NCBI RefSeq assembly: GCF_014762685.1
Contig: NZ_JABURM010000005.1
Location: forward strand, 1,550,001 to 1,614,000
Direction: 5' to 3'
DNA: 64,000 nt
Origin: Gracilimonas sp.
GTDB taxonomy: Bacteria > Bacteroidota > Rhodothermia > Balneolales > Balneolaceae
Positions within the stretch are counted from its first letter, which is position 1. Each line of letters opens with the position of its first letter. The notes under the pieces were generated by a model. That model made no database searches. It was not told where the DNA came from and saw only the letters and a program-made list of their open reading frames with translations. This document shows, in pieces, positions 33,990 through 44,048 of the stretch. The translations under genes were made by a program, and so were the position numbers.

Positions 33990-35060
33990 TTGCAACCTGC
34001 AGATTTTTCTTCTCACCTGTTAGCTTGGTATAAAGGTCATAAAAGACCCATGCCCTGGCGGGATGAACTCGACCCCTATAAAATCTGGGTTTCAGAAATT
34101 ATGCTTCAGCAAACCCGGGTTGACCAAGCCACTCCATATTTCCGGAATTTCATTTCACTTTTCCCCACGGTTTATGATTTAGCAAAAGCCGATCAACAGG
34201 AAGTTTTAAAAGCCTGGGAGGGGCTGGGCTATTATAGCCGGGCCCGTAATTTACATTCAGCCGCCAAGGATTTAATTGAGAATTGTGGTGGAAAACTACC
34301 TGAAAAGTACGATGAGATCATCAAGCTAAAAGGGATTGGACCTTATACTGCAGCCGCAATCACAAGTATTGCTTTCAATAAACCTAATGCTGTAGTTGAC
34401 GGAAATGTTATTAGGGTATTAACCCGGTATTTTGGGATTGAGCAAGATACACGAAGCTCAAAAACCCGCAATAAAGTGCAGGAGTTTGCTAATGAATTAA
34501 TCGATGAAAAACAGCCCGGGGATTTTAATCAAGCACTTATGGAGCTCGGTTCTATTGTTTGTACTCCCTCAAATCCGGACTGTACAAATTGCCCGGTTCA
34601 ACCGGGTTGCATTGCCTCAAAAATGGCTAAAACCGATACTATTCCTTACAAATCTCCGGCCAAAAAAAAGCCACATCACATTATAGGAGTAGGAATTTTA
34701 GAGCGTGAGGACGGAAAATTACTTATCGCACTTCGCCCCGAAGATGCTATGCTCGGCGGTTTATGGGAATTCCCCGGCGGCAAGAAAAAAGACGAGGAGA
34801 AAATTCAGCAAACGGTTGAGCGTGAATTAAAAGAAGAGCTTGATGTTGAAACAAAAGCTTTTGAAGAATTCATGACTCTTAAACACACCTATTCTCATTT
34901 TTCCATCACTTTACATGCTTGGTTCTGTAAGCTGATCTCAGGGACACCGAAACCAAAATCCAGTCAGGAAATAAGATGGGTTCACCGAAATGAGCTGGAG
35001 CAATATCCTTTTCCAAAAGCAAATAAAGTGCTTACCGAACGTCTCACGAAGGATAACTAA
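33990..35060 (+). CDS. mutY: A/G-specific adenine DNA glycosylase
   Basis: This repair enzyme removes adenine mispaired with 8-oxoguanine. The 356-residue protein starts with TTG (MQPADFSSHLL), because the conserved RPMPWRDELDPYKIWVSEIMLQQTRVDQ region, including the catalytic Glu, directly follows. The helix-hairpin-helix LKGIGPYTAAAITSIAF with VVDGNVIRV and the [4Fe-4S] ligands in CTPSNPDCTNCPVQPGC are intact. The C-terminal NUDIX-like domain (about 230-356) begins IGVGILEREDGKLLI and includes GLWEFPGGKK. It is 36 bp from the propeller gene and may be read through with it. Confidence 0.95.
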   Translation: MQPADFSSHLLAWYKGHKRPMPWRDELDPYKIWVSEIMLQQTRVDQATPYFRNFISLFPTVYDLAKADQQEVLKAWEGLGYYSRARNLHSAAKDLIENCGGKLPEKYDEIIKLKGIGPYTAAAITSIAFNKPNAVVDGNVIRVLTRYFGIEQDTRSSKTRNKVQEFANELIDEKQPGDFNQALMELGSIVCTPSNPDCTNCPVQPGCIASKMAKTDTIPYKSPAKKKPHHIIGVGILEREDGKLLIALRPEDAMLGGLWEFPGGKKKDEEKIQQTVERELKEELDVETKAFEEFMTLKHTYSHFSITLHAWFCKLISGTPKPKSSQEIRWVHRNELEQYPFPKANKVLTERLTKDN

Positions 35061-35081
35061 AATAACTCAGCGTCCTGGCTT

Positions 35082-35693
35082 TTACTTAACAGCAACCCCG
35101 CTTATATGAGGTATAATCGGTACGAATATGGTACGACTGTTAAAAGCTTGCTGATCAACATTCTTAAATCCGGAGTTTTGAATCAGCTTACCGGTATCAC
35201 GTGTTACATGGCATCCATCAAAAAAACACTTCCACGGTTTTCTGACCATTCGTTGGATACCATACACCCAACTTCCTTCCCGAGCTTTTACATGTTCCAG
35301 ATAAGCAAACCTGCCTCCCGCTTTCAACACTCTCTTGATTTCAGAAACAACTTGGATCGGATCATTTACAGAACACAATACCAAGCTGCCTAATACCATC
35401 TCTACATGGTTATCGGGTATGAGCAACTCCTCAGCACCTCCGTGATGAATTTCTAAAATAATTCCAAAGCGCTCCGCTCTCTTTTTGAGTATATCACGCA
35501 GTGATGAATTTGGCTCAACTGCAATTACCCTAGTCCCCGATTTCAAGTATCTGAAATTAGCTCCGTATCCGGCTCCTATTTCAATCACTTCTTTAGGGTG
35601 ATCTTTAAACAGCACGCTTTTCCGTTTCCCGTACCGGGCATGCATATAGTCATCTACTAAAGCAAAAAACCAATTTTTAATATTCTGAATCAA
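35082..35693 (-). CDS. METTL7-like class I SAM-dependent methyltransferase
   Basis: This 203-residue protein has the SAM-binding motif VIEIGAGYGANFRYL and post-I acidic VEPNSS. The second half, ending LVLCSVNDPIQVVSEIKRVLK, EHVKAREGSW and FFDGCHVTRDTGK, closely follows the animal METTL7A/B (thiol methyltransferase) layout, including FDGCxxTR and HISGVAVK at the C-terminus. In bacteria this group is of unknown substrate; thiol S-methylation (for example of hydrogen sulfide or small thiols) is a fair guess. It converges with mutY (22 bp) and is divergent from the TIGR02757 gene. Confidence 0.8.
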   Translation of the reverse strand: MIQNIKNWFFALVDDYMHARYGKRKSVLFKDHPKEVIEIGAGYGANFRYLKSGTRVIAVEPNSSLRDILKKRAERFGIILEIHHGGAEELLIPDNHVEMVLGSLVLCSVNDPIQVVSEIKRVLKAGGRFAYLEHVKAREGSWVYGIQRMVRKPWKCFFDGCHVTRDTGKLIQNSGFKNVDQQAFNSRTIFVPIIPHISGVAVK

Positions 35694-35800
35694 TTAGACT
35701 AAAATTTGTTTGTAGAATAACAGGGCTTAATATTGCAATATAAGACGTATTTTAGCCATTCTGTTGTTAATTTATAGTTTTTAAATCACCTTGCCGATCC

Positions 35801-36649
35801 TTGCCTCAAAAAAGAAAAAAATATAAAACCATATCCCAAAAGGAACTAATAAGGCTCAAACCATTTCTTGATGAACTAGTAAATAAAATTGAACAACCGG
35901 AATACATCAATGATGATCCTGTTCAGTTTATGCATGCTTTTGAAAATAAAAACGACAAAGAACTGGCCGGTTTTTTTGCCGCCACTATGGCTTGGGGGCG
36001 CAGGGATATTGTAAATGCCAAAGTAGAAGATTTGCTTCGACGCATGAATTACCGGCCGGCTGAATTCATTAAAAATTATTCTGAAAGTAATGCTCCAAGC
36101 TTTGAAGGTTTTAAACACCGAACATTTAAATCTATAGATTTGCATTGGCTTACAAAAACCTTGCAAACCATTCTTCTAAAATTTAAAACATTTGAAAATT
36201 TTTGGGCTTATTGCTTAGAAAAAGCAACAAGGGAACGCCGTGAATTAATTGCCGTTTTTCACGAGCAATTCTTCACTTTTCACCCTCAAATTCCTCAGCG
36301 CACCAAAAAACATGTTTCCAATCCTGAAAAAAACAGTTCCGCTAAGCGATTATATATGTACTTAAGATGGTGTATCCGAAAAAACAGCCCTGTTGATCCA
36401 GGCACTATGGCTTTCATGCCTCCCAGTGAGCTCAAAATTCCTTTAGATGTCCATGTAGCACGACAAGCTCGCAAGCTTGGGCTCCTTTCCAGAAAGCAAA
36501 ATGACTGGAAAGCGGTTCAGGAACTGACTGAAAGGATGAAGATACTATTACCGGAAGACCCTGCCAGGTACGACTATGCCCTATTTGGAATCGGGGTATT
36601 AGAATCGGCGATACCTGATGAGCTGATCATTAATAATAGAGTGGAGTGA
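35801..36649 (+). CDS. TIGR02757-family protein
   Basis: This 282-residue protein matches TIGR02757 (DUF2400), a family common in Bacteroidota and of unknown function. Recognised features are the central MAWGRRDIVNAKVEDLLRRMNYRP, the late SSAKRLYMYLRWCIRKNSPVDPG and PLDVHVARQARKLGLL, where the conserved arginines lie. The predicted start is TTG at 35801 (MPQKRKK), as no ATG is near. The fold resembles an all-helical DNA-binding or helix-hairpin-helix glycosylase-like protein, suggested by HVARQARKL. Confidence 0.85.
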   Translation: MPQKRKKYKTISQKELIRLKPFLDELVNKIEQPEYINDDPVQFMHAFENKNDKELAGFFAATMAWGRRDIVNAKVEDLLRRMNYRPAEFIKNYSESNAPSFEGFKHRTFKSIDLHWLTKTLQTILLKFKTFENFWAYCLEKATRERRELIAVFHEQFFTFHPQIPQRTKKHVSNPEKNSSAKRLYMYLRWCIRKNSPVDPGTMAFMPPSELKIPLDVHVARQARKLGLLSRKQNDWKAVQELTERMKILLPEDPARYDYALFGIGVLESAIPDELIINNRVE

Positions 36650-36783
36650 TTCCGTGACCTTATTTCATCGGTTTTATAAGATTAATTTGTAGCTGCACTC
36701 ATTTATTTCAAAACAGCAAAAGAGTTTGTATATTGAGTGTTCCCAATCATGGGACAAAATTAAAAGAAAGGATGTGATACTTC

Positions 36784-36978
36784 ATGTTAGGAGTCGAAGT
36801 AAAAGACAACGAAAGTGTTGATCGTGCAATAAATCGCTTTAAGAAACTGGTAACCCGTTCACGTGTTCTCAATGAATACAAAGATCGGCAGCAGTATACG
36901 AAGCCTTCTGTTGAGCGACGTGAAGCTTTGAAAAAAGCGAAACGTGAACAACGACGTCGCGAACGCGACAACTTCTAA
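36784..36978 (+). CDS. rpsU: 30S ribosomal protein S21
   Basis: This 64-residue, strongly basic protein has the S21 pattern MLGVEVKDNESVDRAINRFKKLVTRSRVLNEYKDRQQYTKPS followed by a basic C-terminal helix (RREALKKAKREQRRRERD). It is part of the small subunit near the mRNA exit. A rho-independent terminator lies immediately downstream and converges with radA. Confidence 0.96.
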   Translation: MLGVEVKDNESVDRAINRFKKLVTRSRVLNEYKDRQQYTKPSVERREALKKAKREQRRRERDNF

Positions 36979-36997
36979 ACGAAGTGTAACGAATTCG

Positions 36998-37028
36998 AGC
37001 CCTCCGGTTTTACCTGAGGGCTTTTTTT
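36998..37028 (+). terminator. Rho-independent terminator of rpsU, overlapping the radA 3' end
   Basis: AGCCCTC (36998-37004) pairs with GAGGGCT (37016-37022) around an 11-base loop and is followed by T7 ending at 37028. The right arm and T tract encode the last codons of radA on the other strand, so the two convergent genes share this sequence. Confidence 0.85.
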
Positions 37029-38347
37029 ATGGCTTCATGTAAGTAACGAATACCGCTTTTCTGCTTAGAGCCGGGCATCACCAATTCTTTATATCCTAAT
37101 TTTTTGGCTTCTTTTTCACGTTGCTCCAAATGAGGAACCGTTCGCACTTCACCACCCAACCCTACTTCTCCGATAAACGCCATATGAGATGTAATTGGCT
37201 CATCCATGAGGCTCGATACCAAAGCACAGCATACACCTAAATCTCCCGCAGGGTCATTGAGCTTAAATCCTCCGGCAATGTTTAAGTACACATCATGATT
37301 GGAAAAATTTTTACCTACTCTTTTTTCTAAAACAGCAAGTAACAACGCCAACCGATTTCTGTCAAAACCATTGGCAGTACGCTGGGGCGATCCGTACGAA
37401 GATGGCGTAACTAAGGCCTGAACTTCAATCAACAGTGGCCGGGTCCCCTCCATGGTACAAACAACTGCATTTCCACTTACTCCGCTTGTTTTATCCGAAA
37501 TAAATAATTCTGAGGGGTTAGAAACCTCAATGAGTCCATCTGACTTCATCTCAAAAACTCCTACTTCCTGCGCAGCGCCAAATCGGTTTTTCAAGCTTCT
37601 GAGTAATCGATACGTGTATTGCTTATCCCCTTCAAATTGAAGTACTGTATCAACCATGTGCTCCAAAACCCGGGGGCCTGCAATATCTCCTTCCTTTGTT
37701 ACATGACCGATAACCAGTGTGGTTATATTTTTCTTTTTGGCCAGTTGCTGAAATAAAGCCGCGCATTCTTTTACCTGTTGAATGCTTCCAGGCATACTTG
37801 ATAACTCGGTTCTGTATACCGTTTGAATGGAATCTACAATCAGTAAATCCGGTTGCATTTTTTGAGCTTCCGCAATAATGGAATCTACCTGAGTTTCATT
37901 ATATATAAACAGTTTATCTGACTCCACGCCCAATCGGGCAGCGCGTTGTTTAATTTGTCCCGCAGACTCTTCACCTGCACAATACAGAATGGTTAGATCA
38001 GTATTTGCCTTGGCGATTTGAAGCGTAAGTGTACTTTTTCCTACCCCGGGCTCTCCGCCAATAAGCACATACGATCCCGGAAGAAATCCACCTCCCAACA
38101 CCCTATCCAGTTCAGTAATATTACTTTTAAACCGGCTTTTTTCTGAGGTTTCAACCTCTTCTAATTTTTGGGGTGAAGCTGAGGCCTCCAGCCCTTCAAC
38201 TTTAGCTTTATGGGCCGAAGATGATTTTTTGGAAATCGTTTTTTCAGTAAAGGTATTCCACTCGCCACAAGATGGGCAACTTCCATTCCATTTAGGAGAA
38301 ATATATCCGCAATTTGAACACTCGTATTGAGTTTTCACTTTAGCCAT
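37010..38347 (-). CDS. radA: DNA repair protein RadA/Sms
   Basis: RadA promotes branch migration of recombination intermediates. The 445-residue protein has the N-terminal zinc ribbon (Cys10, 13, 24, 27 in CSNCGYISPKWNGSCPSCGEW-type arrangement), Walker A GEPGVGKSTL, Walker B LLIVDSIQTV, the RadA-specific KNRFGAAQEVGVFEM and a C-terminal Lon-like domain (IAGGFKLNDPAGDLGVCCAL, HMAFIGEVGLGGEVR). It is one base from the upstream membrane-protein gene, so both are one operon. Confidence 0.97.
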   Translation of the reverse strand: MAKVKTQYECSNCGYISPKWNGSCPSCGEWNTFTEKTISKKSSSAHKAKVEGLEASASPQKLEEVETSEKSRFKSNITELDRVLGGGFLPGSYVLIGGEPGVGKSTLTLQIAKANTDLTILYCAGEESAGQIKQRAARLGVESDKLFIYNETQVDSIIAEAQKMQPDLLIVDSIQTVYRTELSSMPGSIQQVKECAALFQQLAKKKNITTLVIGHVTKEGDIAGPRVLEHMVDTVLQFEGDKQYTYRLLRSLKNRFGAAQEVGVFEMKSDGLIEVSNPSELFISDKTSGVSGNAVVCTMEGTRPLLIEVQALVTPSSYGSPQRTANGFDRNRLALLLAVLEKRVGKNFSNHDVYLNIAGGFKLNDPAGDLGVCCALVSSLMDEPITSHMAFIGEVGLGGEVRTVPHLEQREKEAKKLGYKELVMPGSKQKSGIRYLHEAIKKALR

Positions 38348-38348
38348 A

Positions 38349-39392
38349 TTAATTCTGATGTTGAATTTCTACAACTTTTTGATTGATATACCAGGTAGTT
38401 GCCATCATTCCCAGGCCAATACTAATATAGTAGCTTATAATCCTCCAAAGGAAAACAGCTAAGCCTATAAAACCTTCCCGGGTAATAAGTGGTCCTTGAA
38501 AAAGTACAAATAAGCCCTCTACTCCTCCACTTCCGCCCGGCGTTGGCACCACCAAAAAGGCAAGATTCATGGCCAAACTTCTGAGCACGGAAAGCACTTC
38601 AGGTGCGGGAAGTAAACTAAGTACAACTATTGTCGGAAGAGCAATTCGCGCCAGCCAGGACATAGTTGACAAACAAAATGCTTTCAATAAAAAACTTAGA
38701 GGTTTTTTTCTAAGCTGATGAGCATATTCTTCAAGGTTCTCCGCTTCAACTTCAATCTTATCACTCATTCTTCGCAATACGGGGAGTTTAAATACTATTT
38801 TCACCACCTTTTTAATTGCGGCCGGATTCACTAACACACCATATGCCAATACCCCGGCATAACTCAATAGCCCCATGTAAAGTAATCCCATTGAAACATC
38901 CCCAACCAAGCCAATTTCCGGGGGCACAACCTCATAAAATATTCCCGCAAATAGTAAGATAGGTATCGCCAGGGCAAACCAGATTTGATCAAGCAATACT
39001 CCGTATAAAATAATCGCCCCTGAATCTCCAAGCTTCAATCCCTCTTTGGTCATTGCATAAGTTGCCAATGGAGCCCCCCCAATGGTTGATGGGGTAACTG
39101 CCGATGTGAAATCCCATGCCAGCACCACTCGGATAGAAGCAAACCAGCTTAATTTTTTTTCCGAAAGGAAGCGGATTTTAGCTGCTGAAAACCAAACCCT
39201 AAGTAAAGATACAATTACCGCTATTACTAAACCCGGTAATCGTTTTGGAGCTAAATGTGTTAAAACACCGGGGGTATAAGTCCAATAAATAACTGCTGCC
39301 ATTGTGGCTAAACTTAGCCCAATAGAAATGATCAGATACTTTTTGGAAAAAAGAGATTGAGGTTGCTTAATATGTGGGTTTTGGCTACTCAA
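38349..39392 (-). CDS. Lysylphosphatidylglycerol-synthase-type flippase domain protein
   Basis: This 347-residue membrane protein has about eight helices and the LPG_synthase_TM/UPF0104 pattern: ISLLRVWFSAAKIRFLSE, TPSTIGGAPLATYAMTKEGLKLGDSGAI and LVVPTPGGSGGVEGLFV. Such proteins are thought to move lipids or isoprenoid-linked compounds and lack the lysyl-transferase domain here. It shares a transcription unit with radA (1 bp gap). Confidence 0.88.
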   Translation of the reverse strand: MSSQNPHIKQPQSLFSKKYLIISIGLSLATMAAVIYWTYTPGVLTHLAPKRLPGLVIAVIVSLLRVWFSAAKIRFLSEKKLSWFASIRVVLAWDFTSAVTPSTIGGAPLATYAMTKEGLKLGDSGAIILYGVLLDQIWFALAIPILLFAGIFYEVVPPEIGLVGDVSMGLLYMGLLSYAGVLAYGVLVNPAAIKKVVKIVFKLPVLRRMSDKIEVEAENLEEYAHQLRKKPLSFLLKAFCLSTMSWLARIALPTIVVLSLLPAPEVLSVLRSLAMNLAFLVVPTPGGSGGVEGLFVLFQGPLITREGFIGLAVFLWRIISYYISIGLGMMATTWYINQKVVEIQHQN

Positions 39393-39415
39393 ATAATAAA
39401 GGTCAGGATGGATTT

Positions 39416-39451
39416 AATAAAAGAGCCTTACAGGTAATCCCTGTAAGGCTC
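39416..39451 (-). terminator. Strong terminator after the class I aldolase gene
   Basis: GAGCCTTACAGG (39423-39434) pairs perfectly with CCTGTAAGGCTC (39440-39451) around TAATC; on the minus strand the stem is followed by TTTTATTAA. It begins 16 bp past the fbaB stop. Confidence 0.88.
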
Positions 39452-39467
39452 CATATGATTTACGCTT

Positions 39468-40544
39468 TTATGCAAGCGTGATTTCGTCATTTAAGTACAC
39501 ATCCTGTATCATATTCAAAAGCTTAACGCCTTCTTTCAAAGGTCGCTGAAATGCCTTGCGGCCACTGATAAGCCCCATGCCGCCGGCACGTTTATTGATA
39601 ATTGCAGTTTTTACCGCATCTGCAAAATCATTTTTACCGGATGCACCGCCTGAGTTAATTAAACCGGCACGTCCCATAAAGCAGTTTGCTACTTGATATC
39701 GAGTTAAGTCGATTGGATGATCAGAAGTTAATTCAGAGTAGATACGTTCATCCAGTTTTCCATAGCTGGAGTCGCCGGAATTGAGTGCCTTATAGCCACC
39801 GTTATTGGTAGGTTGCTTCTGTTTGATAATGTCTGCACCCAAGGTTGTTCCAATATGATTTGCCTGTCCCGTTAAATCTGCTGATGAATGGTAATCTACA
39901 CCCTCAACTTTAAACGCACTGTTTCGGGTATAACACCAAAGAATGGTAGCCATGCCAAGTTCATGTGCATAAGCAAAAGCCTGGGCTACCTCTTGAATTT
40001 GTCGGTTTGATTCTTCAGATCCGAAATAGATCGTAGCACCAACTGCGGCAGCTCCCATATCATAGGCCTGATCTATAGTTCCAAACATAATCTGGTCATA
40101 ATTATTTGGGTAAGTCAATAATTCATTGTGGTTAATTTTAACTACAAATGGAATCTTATGCGCATATTTTCTGGATACAGAAGCAAGAGCACCAAAGGTA
40201 GAAGCAACCGCATTACAGCCGGCCTCCATTGCTAAATTTACAATATGATCCGGGTCAAAGTAATCCGGATTCTTTGCAAACGATGCCCCGGCTGAGTGCT
40301 CAATCCCTTGATCCACAGGCAGAATTGAAAGAAAACCGGTACCACCCAAACGACCATTGTTCAATAATCTTTGTAGATTTTGAAGTACGCGATTGTTTCG
40401 GTCAGAATGATACCAAACATCATCAACGTAGTTCGCAGAAGGCTTAATCAAGCGATCTGTACTTATGGTTTTACATTTGTGATTAAGAAGATCAGAAGCT
40501 TCATCTCCCAGAAGTTCTTCGATGCTATTAATTCCAAGTGACAT
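39468..40544 (-). CDS. fbaB: Class I fructose-bisphosphate aldolase (FbaB/DhnA type)
   Basis: This enzyme cleaves fructose 1,6-bisphosphate or runs it in reverse for gluconeogenesis. The 358-residue protein has [29 protein letters not shown], characteristic of FbaB, the VVKINHNEL segment with the Schiff-base Lys, and [13 protein letters not shown]. It is not the animal class I or the zinc class II type. A perfect stem terminator follows. The context of ppsA and fbaB in the window suggests an active gluconeogenic capacity. Confidence 0.94.
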   Translation of the reverse strand: MSLGINSIEELLGDEASDLLNHKCKTISTDRLIKPSANYVDDVWYHSDRNNRVLQNLQRLLNNGRLGGTGFLSILPVDQGIEHSAGASFAKNPDYFDPDHIVNLAMEAGCNAVASTFGALASVSRKYAHKIPFVVKINHNELLTYPNNYDQIMFGTIDQAYDMGAAAVGATIYFGSEESNRQIQEVAQAFAYAHELGMATILWCYTRNSAFKVEGVDYHSSADLTGQANHIGTTLGADIIKQKQPTNNGGYKALNSGDSSYGKLDERIYSELTSDHPIDLTRYQVANCFMGRAGLINSGGASGKNDFADAVKTAIINKRAGGMGLISGRKAFQRPLKEGVKLLNMIQDVYLNDEITLA

Positions 40545-40822
40545 AATAAATTCCCTTTTTAAAATTTGTTTTTATGAGTGAGTAAGTGGGTAGAAAATAT
40601 AAGCCTAAAACAGGGAAATGGCTAAAGAGAAGTTTGGAGATTTATCTTAAGCATGAATTGGTTTCTTTAATAAATGTATAACCTGTTTACACCCATACAA
40701 ACATGCCACTAAATGATAGTTTCAGCTTAAAGAGATCTTTACAACATCAAAATTGTAGCCATCGAAAAATTAATCCATAGTGAGTCCGTCAACATAAATA
40801 CTATGAGATATAACTAAAAAGG

Positions 40823-43800
40823 TTATTGACTCTCCAAGGCGTTTTGCATTTGATCCCATCCCCAAAGTATTTCTTGAAGCCTATTATTAAGTTCATCAAA
40901 TCTTTCATAGGCATCATCTCCCGGTCGTTGATCAGCAGAAGTAGTCATGCGATATAGATACTCCATCTGATCTATAAGTACCGGCTTCTGGTAGCTTCCC
41001 ACCTCAGAAGTGACAAGGCGACTGAATAGCTCATTGACCTTATCTAGCGATACTGAGTGATCAACATTTTCCTGTATAAGTAGTTCGTTGCGAAGAGTAT
41101 CAATCTGAGCAGCTACTTTTTTTGCCTGCCCAATTGCATCACGAATTTTAAGATTCAATTCCTCCTGCGCCAGCAGGTCTTCCTCAGATATACCAATGAA
41201 TGAAAGCCGAGGATCCATCATTAGTTTAAAGTCTTTTACCTCCTTCCAATCACCGGCCGACAAACGAATCTGATAATCTCCCGGGGGAACCATTGGCCCT
41301 CTATAGGGACCAAAATAAGTAGTCCCGTCTGATGAAAGTGTGGTGCTTCCGGGGTGACGCATATCCCAGATAAACCGGTTATGCCCTTGCTCTACATTAA
41401 TAGAATCCGGCTCTCCGATTTTAGCCACACTTTCTGTTATGGGTTTATCATTGGCTAGTTGCGTTAGATTAGTATCTGCCGCGGAAGTTCCTATAAAACG
41501 ACGGATAACAGTTCCATCTTCTTTCATGATATCCATCGTAATTTCTTCTTTGGAAATATCTGAAAGATAGAAATCAATCATAACTCCAGCCTCAGGAAAT
41601 TGAGGAACATCAGATCCCCCACCACCGCGGTAGCGCATACGGTAAGTGTCACGGGGCTCAAAAAGATGTTGGTCAACACGAGCCATATCGATATCATATT
41701 GATACAATGGAGTTAGATTATCGAGGATCCAAAAGCTACGCCCCATAGTAGACACCACAAGATCTTCATTTTTTATCTTGATATCCGTTATGGTTGTTTG
41801 CGGGAGGCCCTGTTTCAATTGCTGCCATTGCTTGCCATCATCGAGAGAAAAATACAATCCCCAATCCGTCCCGGCATATAGCATTCCCTTACGATTTGGA
41901 TCCTCTCGAACTACCCGTACGGGGTTGTCTTCGGGTATGCCATTTCCATCTGTAAGGAGAGTCCAGTTTTTCCCAAAATCAGTAGTACGATAGATATATG
42001 GTTTAAAGTCATCAAGCAGGCGACGCTGCACGGCTACATAGGCAGTTCCCGGAGTATGTGGCGATGGATCAATTCCATCCACACGTCCATTGGGCGGCAG
42101 TCCCTCCGGTGTTACATCCGTCCAGTTTTCACCACCATCTGTTGTTACATGTACCGGACCATCATTGGCACCGGTCCAAATTACATCCTTGTTGTGTGGA
42201 GATACCTGTACTACATATAACGTGCTATAATGCTCTTCTCCGGTAATATCTCTAGTTATGGGGGTACCCGATGCTACCTGGAACTGATCTTTGAAGGCCG
42301 TTAGGTCCGGGCTGATCTGTTCCCAGCTTTGCCCGCCGTTGGTAGTACGGTGAATATATTGTGATGCATTATAGACAACACTTGAGTCATGTGGAGAAAT
42401 CTCAATAGGAACTACCCGCTGGAATCTATATTTAAGATTTTTAGGGTTCTGCCCGTACATATTTTGTGCCCCCACATAGTAATTTCTTTGCTGGCCGGTA
42501 ATAGTACTGTATTGTCCAAACCGACCTTTACAATTAGAAAATACAATCGAGGGATTGTTAGGTTGCGGCACGGCCGGACCTGTCTCACAGCCACCAGCCA
42601 TATTCCAAAGCCCCTGAGCATTTTCAGCACTTTCTGCCGGAGGCAAGCTAGGTACGGAGATGGTCGTATTGTCTTGCTGTCCCGCATACAACCAGTAGGG
42701 CAACTGATTGTCCACATGAATCTGATATAGTTCAGCAGTAGGTTGATTTAGCTGAGTGGACCATGTTTTTCCTCCATCAAGGGTTACCGTAGCACCTCCA
42801 TCATTTCCCTGAACCTGTATTTTGGGATTATCAGGGTTAATCCACAGATCATGAACATCTGCATGAGTTACCGGGCGTCGTTCAAATGTTTCGCCGCCAT
42901 CGGTAGATACCCAGTAACGCACGTTCCCCACATACACCATATCGGGGTTTTTCGGATGGGCTGTGATGTTAGTGAAATAAAATGGCCGGCTCATAATTTC
43001 TTCCTTATTGGAGGTTTGTTCCCAGCTTTCTCCACGATCATTGGAGCGATATAAGCCTTGCTCATCACCGGGAGCTTCCACCAACAGGTAGATCCTGTCC
43101 GGATCAGCAGGAGTAACGGCCAGATCCATTTTACCAGTCAGCCCACCTGGGAGTCCGTTTTCAAGCTTAGTCCAGCTGTCACCGCCATTGGTGGATTTGT
43201 AGAGTCCATTTTCTTTATCAGCCCCACTGATGATGGTCCATGGCTTACGTTCAGCGCGCCACATAACCGCATAAATTTCATCCGGGTTCTCGGGATTTAG
43301 CTCCAGATCAATAGCGCCCGTCGAATCGGACACAAAAAGTACGTTTTCCCATGTCTCACCCCCGTTTTGGGAACGGAAGACACCCCGTTGCTCATTTTTA
43401 CCAAAGGGATGCCCGAGCGCAGCAACGTACACCAAGTCAGGTTTTTCCGGATGGACTTTGACGGCCCCAATCTGTCCACCTTCCTCGAGTCCCAGGTTTT
43501 TCCATGTTTCTCCTGCATCGGTAGTTTTATAAATTCCGCGTCCGATTGTCACATTTGCACGAATACCATCACTGCCTGTACCTACATAAATAACGTTTGT
43601 ATCAGATTCTGCTATTTCTATAGCTCCGATGGATGTACTTTTGAAATCAGCATCATCCGTAATATTAGTCCAATCTGATCCATAGTTGGTAGTACGCCAA
43701 ACTCCGCCGGCACCGGCAGCTCCCATATAAAATGTATAGGGATGTGCTTGATGGCCTTCTACGGCAGTTACTCGTCCGCCCCGGGTAGGTCCAACTGGCC

Positions 43801-43939
43801 GAAACTGCATATTATTAAAAAGGGTTGTATCAATTTGAGTAGCAGAGGAAGTATTTTGAGCTTTCAGATCATCGGGTATCAAAAAAAGAGAGAGCAGAAC
43901 AACTGCAAATATCGCAAAGAGAGTTTGAAAGTGTTTCAT
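40823..43939 (-). CDS. Large exported BNR/WD40-like repeat protein (sortilin/VPS10-type)
   Basis: This 1038-residue protein has a signal peptide (about 1-27) and then around ten BNR/Asp-box-like repeats built on GGETWxN/GGDSWTK/GGQSWEQ, with VYVGTGSDGIRANVTIG and repeated HPxxPDxVYV. The pattern is that of the VPS10/sialidase-like propeller proteins abundant in Bacteroidota, Balneolota and Gemmatimonadota. The C-terminal 350 residues have a beta domain (VPPGDYQIRLSAGDWKEVKDFKLMMDPR) and a helical end (AQEELNLKIRDAIGQAKKVAAQIDTL). No catalytic Asp/Arg triad of a true sialidase can be assigned. Role unknown; probably exported and glycan or peptide binding. Confidence 0.85.
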   Translation of the reverse strand: MKHFQTLFAIFAVVLLSLFLIPDDLKAQNTSSATQIDTTLFNNMQFRPVGPTRGGRVTAVEGHQAHPYTFYMGAAGAGGVWRTTNYGSDWTNITDDADFKSTSIGAIEIAESDTNVIYVGTGSDGIRANVTIGRGIYKTTDAGETWKNLGLEEGGQIGAVKVHPEKPDLVYVAALGHPFGKNEQRGVFRSQNGGETWENVLFVSDSTGAIDLELNPENPDEIYAVMWRAERKPWTIISGADKENGLYKSTNGGDSWTKLENGLPGGLTGKMDLAVTPADPDRIYLLVEAPGDEQGLYRSNDRGESWEQTSNKEEIMSRPFYFTNITAHPKNPDMVYVGNVRYWVSTDGGETFERRPVTHADVHDLWINPDNPKIQVQGNDGGATVTLDGGKTWSTQLNQPTAELYQIHVDNQLPYWLYAGQQDNTTISVPSLPPAESAENAQGLWNMAGGCETGPAVPQPNNPSIVFSNCKGRFGQYSTITGQQRNYYVGAQNMYGQNPKNLKYRFQRVVPIEISPHDSSVVYNASQYIHRTTNGGQSWEQISPDLTAFKDQFQVASGTPITRDITGEEHYSTLYVVQVSPHNKDVIWTGANDGPVHVTTDGGENWTDVTPEGLPPNGRVDGIDPSPHTPGTAYVAVQRRLLDDFKPYIYRTTDFGKNWTLLTDGNGIPEDNPVRVVREDPNRKGMLYAGTDWGLYFSLDDGKQWQQLKQGLPQTTITDIKIKNEDLVVSTMGRSFWILDNLTPLYQYDIDMARVDQHLFEPRDTYRMRYRGGGGSDVPQFPEAGVMIDFYLSDISKEEITMDIMKEDGTVIRRFIGTSAADTNLTQLANDKPITESVAKIGEPDSINVEQGHNRFIWDMRHPGSTTLSSDGTTYFGPYRGPMVPPGDYQIRLSAGDWKEVKDFKLMMDPRLSFIGISEEDLLAQEELNLKIRDAIGQAKKVAAQIDTLRNELLIQENVDHSVSLDKVNELFSRLVTSEVGSYQKPVLIDQMEYLYRMTTSADQRPGDDAYERFDELNNRLQEILWGWDQMQNALESQ

Positions 43940-44048
43940 AAGGTTTATAACTAAAAATTATTATTCAAGCCCCGCTACTTCGGTGACTATTAAAAGTATT
44001 CGCTGGATTAATTTTATTTTTCAACAACACTGCAATAAATAAAAACCA

